Assembly: GCF_001984175.1 (NCBI RefSeq)
Contig: NZ_MTQP01000042.1
Location: 34,265 to 98,264 of the forward strand
Direction of reading: 5' to 3'
Length of the DNA: 64,000 bases
Source: Saccharothrix sp. ALI-22-I
Lineage (GTDB): Bacteria > Actinomycetota > Actinomycetes > Mycobacteriales > Pseudonocardiaceae
The notes beneath the pieces were generated by a model, which saw only the letters and a list, made by a program, of their open reading frames with translations, ran no database searches and was not told the origin of the DNA. A program made the translations under genes and the position numbers. Below, one piece after another: positions 36,294 through 45,648 of this stretch (its first letter is position 1; each line of letters begins with the position of its first letter).

Positions 36294-37816
36294 GCGATCC
36301 CCATTCCCGTCACGGCGTCCGTGACTGCTTCGGTGACGTCTCCGTCCGGCCAGCGCAACGCGACACCGCGCCCGGCGACCAGCTCGCCGCACACCGCGCT
36401 CTCGGCCGGTCCGGCGGGCGGGGCCGGGGTGCCCGGTTCGCCGGCGGTGAGCATGGCGAAGCCGGGGAAGCAGGTGAGCCAGTCCCCCGCGCTCGCCTCG
36501 CGTGGTCGTGGCACCGCGCCCACGTCGAGCACGGCGGCGCAGCCACTGGCCTCGGCGAGCATCCCGAGCGTGCCGACGACACCGGCCATGGACACGTCCT
36601 TGGCGGCTTTCGGGCGTGCGGCGGCCACCGAGCCGAGCATGGCGCGCAGTTCGGGCGTGCGGCGGGTGGACGTCGAGTCCCACTGGCGTCCCTGGTAGCC
36701 CGCCCGCCACCCACCTCCCAGATCAGCGGTGAGCCTGACGTGATGTCCCGGCTTCCCGCCGCCGGCCGGCACAGGGTGCGCGGTACGCCCCAGCGCCGTG
36801 ACCGAGAGCGCGGCGGGCACACCCAGCTGGGTGTGCCCGCCCAGAACCGGCACGTCGTATGCGGTACACGCCATTCGAAGTCCGCTGAGGACCCGGGACG
36901 CGAACGACACGTCCCGCGCGCCCACCGCATCCAACAACCCGACGGGTTCCGCACCCATCGCGGCGAGGTCGTTCAGGTTGACCAGGACCGAGCACCACCC
37001 GGCCCACTCGGGTGAGCGCTCCACCATCGAGGGCACGATCGCGTCACACGCCGCCACGAGATCGCTGCCGGGCACGGGCGCGCCGTCGTCACCGACGAAC
37101 CCGGCGCCACCCGGGTTCAGCCCGTGCAGCAGGCGCCCGAGGTCGCGCTTGGTGGCGGCGACCAACGCGGCGATGCGGCCGATCGGCCACCGCATCAACA
37201 CGTGCGGCCGCCCGGCCACGACGACGTCCCGCACCCGCGTCCACCCCAACCGGCTGAACAACACCTCGTTGGACGCCTGCACGGTCGCGTCGAACCGCAA
37301 CGCCCCGGTAGCCTCGGCATAAGCACAAGCCGCCCGAACCAGAGCCGACCCAACCCCGCCGACCGCACCCGCCCCAACCACGATCGGGTGATCTTGCCCG
37401 GACGACTCAAAGAAAACGGTGTTATCGCCAACCTCGAACGTCGGTTGAAACAACGAGGCCCCCGACCAACCGCCACCCGTGCCGCGACACGCCGGGTCGA
37501 CCACCAGCCGTCCGCCCTGCCACCAGCCGATGTCCGGCCCGTCGACCCGCGCCGGGTGCAGGCGAACGCCGCCCAGCACCTGCCCGGACTCGTCCCGCGC
37601 CACCAGCACGACCGTGCGCGGATCGTCGTCGTGCTCGTCCAGATCGGTCCCGGAGAACAGCCCCTGCTCCTCCACGAACACCAGCCGCCGCAGCTCCCGG
37701 TACGCCGCGACGTCGTCCGCCGGTTCGATCCGGAACCCCGGTCGCACCGGCCGTTCACCCAGCAGCGCCACGACCTCCGACGCCGCCGGGCGGGGCGTGC
37801 CGTCGAAGGCGATCAT
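36290..37816 (-). CDS. GNAT acetyltransferase-AIR synthase-like fusion (MSMEG_0567/Sll0786 family)
   Basis: The 508-residue protein has an N-terminal GNAT domain (about 30-230: YRELRRLVFVEEQGLF, VLGGVRLHPARVDG) joined to a PurM/AIR-synthase-like domain (VGDDGAPVPGSDLVAACDAI, VLVNLNDLAAMGAEPVGLLD, PVLGGHTQLG). In Nit1C clusters these two activities occur fused or as separate genes. The acetyl-CoA-binding loop, expected as RGxGxG directly before SALVRAACAYAEA, is split by an in-frame insertion of about 38 residues (WSGASLFQPTFEVG.. to ..IVVGAGAV, DNA about 37358-37471). If real, this could disrupt the GNAT activity. It overlaps both neighbours (ATGA), deep inside the operon. Confidence 0.85.
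   Translation of the reverse strand: MIAFDGTPRPAASEVVALLGERPVRPGFRIEPADDVAAYRELRRLVFVEEQGLFSGTDLDEHDDDPRTVVLVARDESGQVLGGVRLHPARVDGPDIGWWQGGRLVVDPACRGTGGGWSGASLFQPTFEVGDNTVFFESSGQDHPIVVGAGAVGGVGSALVRAACAYAEATGALRFDATVQASNEVLFSRLGWTRVRDVVVAGRPHVLMRWPIGRIAALVAATKRDLGRLLHGLNPGGAGFVGDDGAPVPGSDLVAACDAIVPSMVERSPEWAGWCSVLVNLNDLAAMGAEPVGLLDAVGARDVSFASRVLSGLRMACTAYDVPVLGGHTQLGVPAALSVTALGRTAHPVPAGGGKPGHHVRLTADLGGGWRAGYQGRQWDSTSTRRTPELRAMLGSVAAARPKAAKDVSMAGVVGTLGMLAEASGCAAVLDVGAVPRPREASAGDWLTCFPGFAMLTAGEPGTPAPPAGPAESAVCGELVAGRGVALRWPDGDVTEAVTDAVTGMGIA
37358..37471 (-). other. In-frame insertion in the GNAT domain
   Basis: About 110 bases interrupt the acetyl-CoA-binding loop of the GNAT domain. The inserted stretch has runs such as AAAGAAAACGG (plus strand) and looks poorer in GC than its flanks. 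It preserves the reading frame and contains no stop codon. I do not recognise it. It could be a small intragenic repeat element. Confidence 0.5.
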
Positions 37817-38886
37817 CCGCCCGCCGCCTGCAACGCGCCGCACGCACCGCAAGCCGCGCAACCGGCCTCCTGTCCGACACCGGTCATCCCGGCCGCACGC
37901 AGCAGCTCGGCGATCCGCGACGTCACCGAGGCCACCAGCTCCACCGACGGTCCCGCCACCCCGTCCCGCCGCGCCAACGTGCCTGCCATCGGCCGGAACG
38001 GCACCGCGAACGGGTACACGCCGCGCTCGATCAGCGACGCGGCACCCGCCACGATCGAATCGGCGTCCTCACCGAGACCGATCAACAGGTAGGTGGACAC
38101 CTTGTTCCACCCGAACACCCGCACCGCCTCGTCCCACGCCGCCCAGTACTCGGCCAGCGGCACGGTCGACTTGCCGGGCATCCACCGCCGGCGCACCTCG
38201 TCGTCCAACGACTCGACGTGGATGCCGATCGCCGTCGCACCTGCCGCACGCAGCTCGGCGAGCACACCCAGATCGCCCGGCGGCTCGATCTGCACCTGGA
38301 TCGGCAGCCCCGGCACGGCCTCCAGCACCGCCCGCACGCTGCGCACCAGGTTCCGGGCACCGCGATCGGGACCGGCGGTCGTCCCGGTCGTCATCACCAT
38401 CTGCCGGACGCCGTCCAGCCGGACGGCAGCCGACGCGACCTCGGCCAACTGCGCGGGCGTCTTGGCCGCGACCGTGGCGCCGGCCCGCAACGACTCCTCG
38501 ATCGTGCAGAACCGGCACCGCTGGTCCTCGCCATACCGCATGCACGTCTGCACCACGGTCGTCGCCAACACGTCCTTGCCGTGCAACCGGGCGATCTGCT
38601 CGTACGGCACGCCGTCGGCGGTCACCAGGTCGTAGAACTTCGGCCGCCGCACGACCGTCAACGACAACCCGGTGTCCACCGCACCGTGAAAGATCCTCCC
38701 GTCCCGCACCTCGTAGGGGCTGTCGGGGTTGCGGGGTAGTGCGGCGTTGGCGCCGTCGACCAGGACGTGCCCGTCGTCGCTGGGACCCGCGCCCTGCGGC
38801 CGTCGCACGGGCGCGTCCACGCGCACCCCTTGCACGGCGATACCGACTCTCGCCGCGATCACGTCGTTCTCGATGCCAACGCGCAC
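37813..38886 (-). CDS. Radical SAM protein, MSMEG_0568 family
   Basis: The 357-residue protein has an iron-sulphur cluster motif near residue 115 with the spacing C-x8-C-x2-C (CMRYGEDQRCRFC), followed by radical SAM TIM-barrel segments (VMTTGTTAGPDRG, IQVQIEPPGDLG, IGIHVESLDDEV, STYLLIGLGED). This wider spacing than the usual C-x3-C-x2-C appears to be a trait of the family. A C-terminal CAACGAC could hold an auxiliary cluster. The start is GTG at 38886 with GGGGG upstream. It is a core member of Nit1C-type operons. The reaction is not established. Confidence 0.88.
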   Translation of the reverse strand: MRVGIENDVIAARVGIAVQGVRVDAPVRRPQGAGPSDDGHVLVDGANAALPRNPDSPYEVRDGRIFHGAVDTGLSLTVVRRPKFYDLVTADGVPYEQIARLHGKDVLATTVVQTCMRYGEDQRCRFCTIEESLRAGATVAAKTPAQLAEVASAAVRLDGVRQMVMTTGTTAGPDRGARNLVRSVRAVLEAVPGLPIQVQIEPPGDLGVLAELRAAGATAIGIHVESLDDEVRRRWMPGKSTVPLAEYWAAWDEAVRVFGWNKVSTYLLIGLGEDADSIVAGAASLIERGVYPFAVPFRPMAGTLARRDGVAGPSVELVASVTSRIAELLRAAGMTGVGQEAGCAACGACGALQAAGG

Positions 38887-38895
38887 GACGACCCC

Positions 38896-39408
38896 CTAGA
38901 ACATGTAGGTGGAGTTGATGATCGCGCCCTTGCGCGTGTAGTGGATCAACGCGTCCTGCACGTCCAACGGGTGCGTGGGGATGACGCCCTCGATGAGGTC
39001 TTCCTCCCTCGCGCCGTGCAGCGACAGGCCGAACCGGCAGCAGAACACCTTGCCGCCCTCGGCGATGAACGTCTTGAGCTGGTCGTTGATGTTCATCTCA
39101 CCGGGGAACGCGGCGTTGCCGGTCGTCGGGAACCCACGGGTGGCCAGGCAGTTCAGCGAACCGGGCCCGTAGAAGTAGATCGCCGACTCGAAGCCCTTCC
39201 GCAACGCGCGGGTCGCCTGGAGGATCGCCACGAAGCTCACCGACGACTCGTGTGCGATGCCGTGGACCAGGGTGAAGTACGTTTCGCCCGCCTCGGCCTG
39301 GTAGTCGGGGAACACCTTGGTCCCGCCGTAGAGCGACGAGCCCTCGGGCAGCGACGGGTGCGGGATCTCGTCCAGGCTCTGCTTCTCGAGTTCGGTCAGG
39401 TCGGCCAT
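38896..39408 (-). CDS. MSMEG_0572/Sll0783-family small protein
   Basis: The 170-residue protein (LYGGTKVFPDYQAEAGETYF .. AIYFYGPGSLNCLATRGFP .. GGKVFCCRFGLSLHG) matches the conserved small protein of the nitrilase operons, named after Sll0783 of Synechocystis, a protein reported in nitrogen-starvation responses. The two adjacent Cys in KVFCCRF could be functional. GGAG precedes the ATG. It follows the amidohydrolase gene by 33 bases and precedes the radical SAM gene by 9. The biochemical role is unknown. Confidence 0.88.
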   Translation of the reverse strand: MADLTELEKQSLDEIPHPSLPEGSSLYGGTKVFPDYQAEAGETYFTLVHGIAHESSVSFVAILQATRALRKGFESAIYFYGPGSLNCLATRGFPTTGNAAFPGEMNINDQLKTFIAEGGKVFCCRFGLSLHGAREEDLIEGVIPTHPLDVQDALIHYTRKGAIINSTYMF

Positions 39409-39441
39409 CTCGACTCCTTGTCATCTCTTGAGCAGCTGGGG

Positions 39442-40257
39442 TCAGCCGTAGAGTTCTTCGAACGTGGCGCGGAAGACGAGGTCGGCGAGCTCGCCGTCCC
39501 CGACCGCCGCACGCAGGCGGGCGCACTCGCCGGGGTGGTCGCCCCACGGCTCGTCGCTGGCGAACAGGACGCGGTCGTGCCCCGTGCCGCGCTTGTCGAT
39601 CTCGTCGGCGAGCCAGCGCGGCGCGAAGCCGATCGCCCACGACAGGTCGGTGTAGATGCGCTTGCCCCGGTCGATCCAGTCGAAGAAGCGCGAGCCGACC
39701 AGCTTGATGTGCCCGCTCATGCCGCCGCCGAAGTGCACCAGGTGCACCGCGACGCGGTCGCCGTACCAGTCGACGAGGTGACCGACCTCGTCGATGTCGG
39801 ACGCGGCTCCGGGCGAGGTGTGCACGTGCACCACGAGGTGGTGTTCGGCCGCGACCGCGAAGATCCGGTCGAGGCCGGGGCGGCACGCCGGGTCGGTAGG
39901 CCTGCCGCCGAGCAGGAAGCTCAGTTTCAACGCCCGCACCCCCGGCTCGCCCGCCAGGCGCAACGCCGCCTCGGTGCGGTCCGCGTCGCGGGCCAGCGGT
40001 GACACCCACAGCCCGGCCCGGATGCGGTCGTCGGTGGCGGCCGCCTCGACGCACAACTCGTTGAAGGAGAAGGCGATCGCCGGGTCGGGCACGCCGTAGT
40101 TGGGTATCACCAGGGCGCGTTCGGTGCCCTCGGCGTCGAGGTCGGCGATCAGTTCGCGGATGGTGGCGCGGGCGTTGAGGTCGGGGTTCACGGCCGGGCC
40201 GCCGTAGAACGGGTGGGCGGGCAGCACGCCGAGGTGCCGGTGCGCGTCGTAGACCAT
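39442..40257 (-). CDS. Amidohydrolase-family protein of the nitrilase operon
   Basis: This 271-residue TIM-barrel protein starts MVYDAHRHLGVLP, with the N-terminal DxHxH replaced by DAHRH. It carries further barrel-end motifs VHVHTSPGAASD, VHLVHFGGGMSGHI and FASDEPWGDHPGE, so the metal-site residues of amidohydrolase_2 enzymes appear present. It probably hydrolyses or decarboxylates a small product of the nitrilase/radical-SAM pathway. The ATG at 40257 has GGAGG five bases upstream. It lies between the flavoprotein and MSMEG_0572-like genes in the same operon. Confidence 0.8.
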   Translation of the reverse strand: MVYDAHRHLGVLPAHPFYGGPAVNPDLNARATIRELIADLDAEGTERALVIPNYGVPDPAIAFSFNELCVEAAATDDRIRAGLWVSPLARDADRTEAALRLAGEPGVRALKLSFLLGGRPTDPACRPGLDRIFAVAAEHHLVVHVHTSPGAASDIDEVGHLVDWYGDRVAVHLVHFGGGMSGHIKLVGSRFFDWIDRGKRIYTDLSWAIGFAPRWLADEIDKRGTGHDRVLFASDEPWGDHPGECARLRAAVGDGELADLVFRATFEELYG

Positions 40258-40270
40258 GGTCACCTCCGGG

Positions 40271-41605
40271 TCAGGCCACGGTGCGCGGCGCGGTCCAGTC
40301 GTCGTCACGGGGCCAGGTGTCGGTGCGGGTGCCCGCGATCCAGCGGACCTCGGCGGGTGACGGCGCCGCCCGCGGCCGGGTGATCTCGCGGGCCAGGTGC
40401 TCGGCGTCGTCGGCGACACCGCAGAACCGGCCCGAGCCCCACGTGTGCTGCCAGGGCAGGCCCAGGAAGTACAGGCCGGGGCAGCTGGTCACACCGCGCA
40501 CGTGCGTCGGGTAGCCCCTGCCGTCGAACACCGGCACCTCGATCCACCGGTGGTCGGTGCCGAACCCGGTGGCCCACACGACGGCGGAAAGCGTTGCCGC
40601 GTCCAGTTCTCCGGGACCGTCGGGTGGTGTCCACACCGGTGTGTAACGAGTCTCTTGCGGAGCGTCGATGCCCTGTCGGGCTATGTGGGCGTCGATGGAG
40701 TCCTTGATGCCCTCGGACACCGCGTCGGCGTGGTCGAGGTTGGCCTTCAGGTCGTCGGCGAGCCGCAGCACGCCCTGGCTGATCCCGGTGAGCCTGCCGT
40801 GCAGCCGCATCCCGTCCCGCGCGAACGCCCGCAGGTCGATGTCACGCCCGCCGTCCCGTCCGGTGACGTAGTGGTTGACCCGGAACCGCACCGCGTCGGC
40901 GTCGTCGAACTCTTCGATCCCGCGCCGGTAGTAGCCCATCTCGTCCAACCACGCGACGACGTCCCGGCCGCGGTAGAAGCGGGCGACGCGCGGCGCCGTG
41001 CCGACCGCCAGGTGCACACGGCGACCGGCCAGGTGCAGGTCTTCGGCGATCTGGCTGCCGGACTGCCCGCTGCCCACGACCAGCACCTCGCCGTCGGGCA
41101 GCTGTTCGGGGTTGCGGTAGGCCGAGGAGTGCACCTGGGTTACGGTCTCGGGCAGCCGTTCGGCCAGACGTGGGATGCGGGGCACCTGGTACGGGCCGGT
41201 GGCCAGGACGACCTGGTCGGCCGTGAGCACGCCGTTCGTCGTGGTGAGCCGGAATCCTTTGTCCGTGCGCCTCAGGCGGGTGACGGCGACGCCTTCGCGC
41301 AGCGGTGGTCCGAACGAGCGGATGTAGTCACGGATGTAGGCGACGATCTCGTCACGCCCCATGAACCCGTCCGGGTCGTCACCGGAGTACGGGAACCCGG
41401 GTAACCGGCACTGCCAGTTGGGCGTGACGAGGCAGAACGAATCCCATCGCCGGGCGGCCCACTCGCCACCCGCCTCGTCCTTCTCCAGCACCACGTGCTC
41501 GACGCCGCGTTCGCCGAGCCGGTGGCTCATCGACAGCCCGGCCTGCCCGCCTCCGACGACCACCACGGGCAGGTGCGCACCGTCCAACTCGTCGTGCTCG
41601 ACCAC
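40271..41605 (-). CDS. Flavin-dependent oxidoreductase, MSMEG_0569 family
   Basis: The 444-residue protein has an FAD-binding GxGxxG (VVVVGGGQAGLSMSH), a second dinucleotide fold (VLVVGSGQSGSQIAEDL) and a YSGDDPDGFMGRDEI segment, in the style of flavin monooxygenases and the MSMEG_0569 family. The GTG at 41605 was chosen because GGGAT lies six bases upstream and the fold starts immediately; the open frame continues upstream to 41743 without features. It is the first gene of the nitrilase operon, so the promoter should lie in 41606-41760. Confidence 0.85.
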   Translation of the reverse strand: MVEHDELDGAHLPVVVVGGGQAGLSMSHRLGERGVEHVVLEKDEAGGEWAARRWDSFCLVTPNWQCRLPGFPYSGDDPDGFMGRDEIVAYIRDYIRSFGPPLREGVAVTRLRRTDKGFRLTTTNGVLTADQVVLATGPYQVPRIPRLAERLPETVTQVHSSAYRNPEQLPDGEVLVVGSGQSGSQIAEDLHLAGRRVHLAVGTAPRVARFYRGRDVVAWLDEMGYYRRGIEEFDDADAVRFRVNHYVTGRDGGRDIDLRAFARDGMRLHGRLTGISQGVLRLADDLKANLDHADAVSEGIKDSIDAHIARQGIDAPQETRYTPVWTPPDGPGELDAATLSAVVWATGFGTDHRWIEVPVFDGRGYPTHVRGVTSCPGLYFLGLPWQHTWGSGRFCGVADDAEHLAREITRPRAAPSPAEVRWIAGTRTDTWPRDDDWTAPRTVA

Positions 41606-41843
41606 GGTTCGATCCCTTCGGACAGCGCGGATTCCGCGTCGGGCCAGGGTTTCGAAGAAGTCCGCACCGCGTCGGCGGGATGCGATTCGATGGTTGAAGT
41701 ACAGCGACGGATGATGTCGAACGTGTTTCATCCGGAACGCCACACGGTTACCTTGTGCTCACCGACAGTGTTCACGGGTCGAGAACCGTGTGCCTGCCGA
41801 GAACCTCATCCGTGCAGGTGACGGAGGGTTGCAGAGAAGGCGT

Positions 41844-42012
41844 GCGGAAGCGGTCGTGATCCTGGCGTTGCGACACCGGATCACCGTCCTGGAACGCCGG
41901 CGGGGTGAGGCCCGGCCGCAGTTCTCTCCCTGCGACCGGGCCTCCACGAACCCTGCGCTCGATCCGCCTCCTGGTGCTACGCCTGGCACGGGAGAACCCC
42001 TGGGGCGGTGGC
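41844..42012 (+). mobile_element. Remnants of an integrase-type transposase N-terminus
   Basis: Two pieces in different frames read VVILALRHRITVLERR .. PQFSPCDRA (41844-41942) and TLRSIRLLVLRLARENPWG (41947-42012). Both match consecutive parts of the N-terminal region of the actinomycete integrase-core transposases, with the helix-turn-helix part between them deleted. The remaining intergenic sequence 41606-41843 has no recognised gene. Confidence 0.6.
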
Positions 42013-42030
42013 ACGGTGCCCCGGGCCGGT

Positions 42031-44721
42031 TCAGTTGCGCAGGCTCCATTGCTGGTTGGCGCCGCCGCCGCAGGACCACAGAATGATCTTGGTTCCGTTC
42101 GTGGTGCCGCCGCCGTAGGCGTCCAGGCACAACCCGGACTGCACGCCGGTGATCGTGCCGTTGGCGTTGACGTTCCACTGCTGGTTGGTCTGGCTGTTGC
42201 AGTCCCAGATCACCACCGTGGTGCCGTTGCTGGTGCCCCGGTTGTAGGCGTCCAGGCACTTGTTGCCCACCTGCAACTGCTTGCCCGAGGTGTAGGTGAA
42301 GCGCTGGTTGGTGCCGCCGTGGCAGTCCCACAGTTGAGCCTGGGTGCCATTTGTCGGGGTCGCGCCGCCGATGTCGACGCACCGGCCGGACTGACCTCCG
42401 ACGATCGTGCCGTTCTGCTGACCGCCGCCGCCCTGTCGCCGAGCGATCGATTTCGACTCGGGCGACCGGTTCCCTTGTGCGTCCACGACGTAGAGCCGGT
42501 AGTCACCGGGTGACGTCGGCACGTCGATGGTCGCCGCGGTGCCGCTTGCCCTGGTCATCGTCGGGCCGACGGCGAAGTTGGTCGTACCCTGGGGAGCCAA
42601 CCAGACCGTCTTGGTCGCGTCGCCGGCGCTTCGGATGGGAATTGACGCAGTCCCGGTACCGACGAACGTACTGGCCGGCAGGACGTGATCCGGCATGGAA
42701 AGATTACTCTGCGGGATGATGTCCCGGTATGAATCCTCCAGTCCGGAGTTCACGGCGATGCCGTAGGCCGGCGCCGGCCAGACATAATCGGGATAGGCAA
42801 GGATATCTTGGATAGTGCTGTTCGGCAAATTCTTTTCGGAGACCTTGTTGATCGGTCCGTACGTTTGCGTGATGCTCAGGTCGTGCTTGCGTCCGAAGTT
42901 GTCGGAGTTGATGAGCCACGTGATGTTCGGGTCCACGCTCAGGACGTTGTCGCGGAAGCTGATGTACGCCGAGCCCTCGTCCGGGTGAAGTCCGTACTTG
43001 TGGCCGGCCGGGACGCCTTGGAGGTAGTTGTTGCTGATCGTGGTTCCCGGCTGGCTGCCCAGCGTGTAGATGGGGGCCGTATCACTGAGGCGCTGCACCG
43101 TGTCGATGATGTGGTTGTAGCTGATGTTGTTGTTCTTCGCCGTGGTGGTCGGCCGGTTGGGAACGATCGAGCCTGACGATCCGTCGAAGTTCCACCACCC
43201 CCAGCCGAGCGTGATGCCCGACCACGGACTTTTCTCGATCCGGTTGCGCTGCACCGTGAGGGTGTCGGCGAAGTATGCCGAGATGGGGCTGTGCCCGTTG
43301 AACAGTACGGCGCTGTCGTAGATGTAGTTGTTCTTGATCTCGATGTTCTTGGGCAGCCCCTCGACCTGGGCGGAGTACTTCTCGCCATTGGTCGCCGTGT
43401 GGTCTCCGATGTAGACGTGCTGGGGATGGCCCACGGTGATGGCGGAGCCGGCGATGTCGTTGGTGTAGTTTCCGGTCAACTGCGTGTTCTGCACGTCGTT
43501 GACCATGTTGATCCCGTCGGCACCGGTGTGCTGGACCCGATTGCGCTGCAGGATCATCCCGTCGGCGTTCTGGATGTGAATGATGCCGGGCGTGACGTCG
43601 ACATTGCGGTAGTAGTAGACGTGGAAATTACCCCGCGCGTACACGGTGTTGCCGAGGTTGCCCTGCTGCGCCTGCTTGAGCGCGGAGCCGGCCACGTTGA
43701 ACAGGTTCCAGTCGGAGTGCTGGACCGTGAGCCCGGAGAACGTAATGTTCCGCACGTGGCTGCTCGTGGACGTGCCGGCGACCCGCAGCAGGGTCGACAC
43801 GTTGTTCGGCGCGAAAACCGTGGCGGTGGTCATGTTCTCCGAGTTGGCCTTGTAGTAGTACACGGTCCGGCTGGCCTTGTCGAAGTAGAACTCGCCCGGC
43901 GTGTCCAGGAACTCGTAGGCGTTCATGACCTTATGGGTGCCGCCGACTTGGGCGTTGCCGTTGTACGCACCTTGGGCGATGGCCGCGCCTGGCTGCTGGA
44001 ACAGCGCGACACGGCCCGTGCCGTCAGAACTCGTGGTGACCTGGCGGACTCCCACGATGGCCGTGGTCCAGGTCGTCCCTGTCTCGATTTCAAGGTCGTC
44101 TTGATTGCGGGCGATCGCGGGCAGATCGGCCATGTTGTACTTGGCCCCGTCACACTGCGAGCCCGATTCCCACGCCCAGGGGGCCTGCCCCGCGTTGATG
44201 TTGTACGTTCCGTAGCACCCTTGCGAGTTTATCGTCTTGGATGCCATGAACGCCCGCTTGTCATTGACGTAGAGCGCCCGCAGCTTGTTGTCGCGATTGA
44301 GCGGTGCCTTCCAGATGTTGCCGCTGTGCTGCGTCCAGTCGGTTACCTGGACACCACCGTTCAGCACCGGTGTCTCGTTCTGGTATGCGGCGTACACGAC
44401 CCGGTGACCGTTCGTGCCCGAGTCGCTCGGCGTGAATTCTATGGTGTTGCTTACCGGATAGTTCCCGCCGCGAAGGTATACGTAGATGTCGCCGGACATG
44501 TTCGCGTTCGTCGTGCGAACGACGTCCCGCGCGCGCTGCAGGGTCTTGAACGGCGCCGTGATCGTCCCGGCATTGGCGTCGTTGCCGTCAGGGGCCACGT
44601 AGTACGTTGCCTGGGTGGCGGCCGAGGCCCGAACGGGGTCTGTGACGGACGGCAGCAGCGCAGCGGACACGAGCACCGCAAGGGCCACTAACGATCTTGC
44701 GGCGGTAATGGCTGATTTCAC
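42031..44721 (-). CDS. Secreted right-handed beta-helix protein with ricin-type lectin domain
   Basis: The 896-residue protein has a Sec signal peptide, an N-terminal YYVAPDGNDANAGTITAPF typical of extracellular polysaccharide-active beta-helix proteins, a long parallel beta-helix region (DGMILQRNRVQHTGADGINM, NIEIKNNYIYDSAVLF, NNNISYNHIIDTV), a small beta-sandwich (DYRLYVVDAQGNRSPES) and a C-terminal three-repeat ricin-type CBM13 domain (GRCVDIGG, NKCLDAYN, GLCLDAYG, each followed by a Q-x-W/F). It probably cleaves a plant or microbial polysaccharide, but the family cannot be fixed by eye. The GTG at 44721 has GAAAGGG upstream. Confidence 0.85.
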   Translation of the reverse strand: MKSAITAARSLVALAVLVSAALLPSVTDPVRASAATQATYYVAPDGNDANAGTITAPFKTLQRARDVVRTTNANMSGDIYVYLRGGNYPVSNTIEFTPSDSGTNGHRVVYAAYQNETPVLNGGVQVTDWTQHSGNIWKAPLNRDNKLRALYVNDKRAFMASKTINSQGCYGTYNINAGQAPWAWESGSQCDGAKYNMADLPAIARNQDDLEIETGTTWTTAIVGVRQVTTSSDGTGRVALFQQPGAAIAQGAYNGNAQVGGTHKVMNAYEFLDTPGEFYFDKASRTVYYYKANSENMTTATVFAPNNVSTLLRVAGTSTSSHVRNITFSGLTVQHSDWNLFNVAGSALKQAQQGNLGNTVYARGNFHVYYYRNVDVTPGIIHIQNADGMILQRNRVQHTGADGINMVNDVQNTQLTGNYTNDIAGSAITVGHPQHVYIGDHTATNGEKYSAQVEGLPKNIEIKNNYIYDSAVLFNGHSPISAYFADTLTVQRNRIEKSPWSGITLGWGWWNFDGSSGSIVPNRPTTTAKNNNISYNHIIDTVQRLSDTAPIYTLGSQPGTTISNNYLQGVPAGHKYGLHPDEGSAYISFRDNVLSVDPNITWLINSDNFGRKHDLSITQTYGPINKVSEKNLPNSTIQDILAYPDYVWPAPAYGIAVNSGLEDSYRDIIPQSNLSMPDHVLPASTFVGTGTASIPIRSAGDATKTVWLAPQGTTNFAVGPTMTRASGTAATIDVPTSPGDYRLYVVDAQGNRSPESKSIARRQGGGGQQNGTIVGGQSGRCVDIGGATPTNGTQAQLWDCHGGTNQRFTYTSGKQLQVGNKCLDAYNRGTSNGTTVVIWDCNSQTNQQWNVNANGTITGVQSGLCLDAYGGGTTNGTKIILWSCGGGANQQWSLRN

Positions 44722-45553
44722 CTTCTTTTCCCTTTCGCTTGGTTCCGGATAGGCATGTTCGCCGCGCACGCTGTTGTGGCGTGCTTTGTGCGTCGATGGG
44801 GCACGCTGGGACGGAACAGGGGTTGGCTGGTGTCACCCACCCGAGGCACAAGAATTCCTTGGTGTCTGCGGTGCGCGAGGCCGGATACCGGAGCGGAACG
44901 CAGCGACCGATCCGGTGATCCCGCCTCGGGTGACATGGACGCAGTATGTCTAGCGGCGGCCCGCGGTCACCGGCAGTTCGTTGTGGTTATCGGTCCGGTC
45001 GCGACGCCGCAGTCGGTGGCCGTCCTCGTCATCCACGCGCCGACATACCCGGCGATCCGGCCTCTGCAGCGGGCCGGGCACCGCATCCCGCGCCGCATCT
45101 CCTCGCCCAGCCTCGGGTCACGGTCGAACTGGCACGTCAGGGTGCTGCCTCTGGTCCAGCGGAGCGGCTGCCACGCGAGTCGAATCCACCCACACCGCCG
45201 GCGTGCCGCCGGTCCGCAGCGCCGGGGTGACACCGTTCCGGGGGGTTCGCAGCACCGCCACCGCCCGCGACGCTCGCCAGAGCGAACGCACCGGCGACAG
45301 GCGCCACGCGCACTTCGCGATCCCGGCGCAGCGCTCTCCTGCCGATCGCGCGGATCCAGCCCCTCATGAGCACTCCACTTCGCTGTGGCACCTGCGTGGC
45401 ACCTGCCCAGTCGAGCCGGACAGGCGAACCTCTGAAGGATGTGTGCTACTTATCTCGACCTGGTCGACCCGTACGCACGTCGAGCGACGTGACGTGCGAG
45501 CATCGCTGCTTGCCTTGGTACAGAGGAGATGTGGACGACCGACCCGGTAGTCT

Positions 45554-45634
45554 ATGAGAGCAGCAGGGTCACTCGACGTCAAGGATAAGCGGGCTTATTT
45601 CGTAACCGACAGCGAAGGTCAACCGACCGCGTGA
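45554..45634 (+). other. Possible 26-residue ORF resembling an antitoxin N-terminus
   Basis: An ATG-started frame encodes a short peptide with VKDKRAYFVTDSEGQPTA and then stops. The AYFVTDSEGxPTAV pattern recalls the start of small antitoxin-like proteins, so this may be a truncated gene. The composition is less GC-rich than the surroundings. No partner toxin is seen and I could not find a convincing ribosome site. Confidence 0.25.
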
Positions 45635-45648
45635 GGTCGACCCCTGGG

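Noticed and set aside
44755..45369. 204-codon plus-strand frame in the long intergenic interval
   Set aside because: No ribosome site, no recognisable domain, and overlapping frames of equal quality on both strands.
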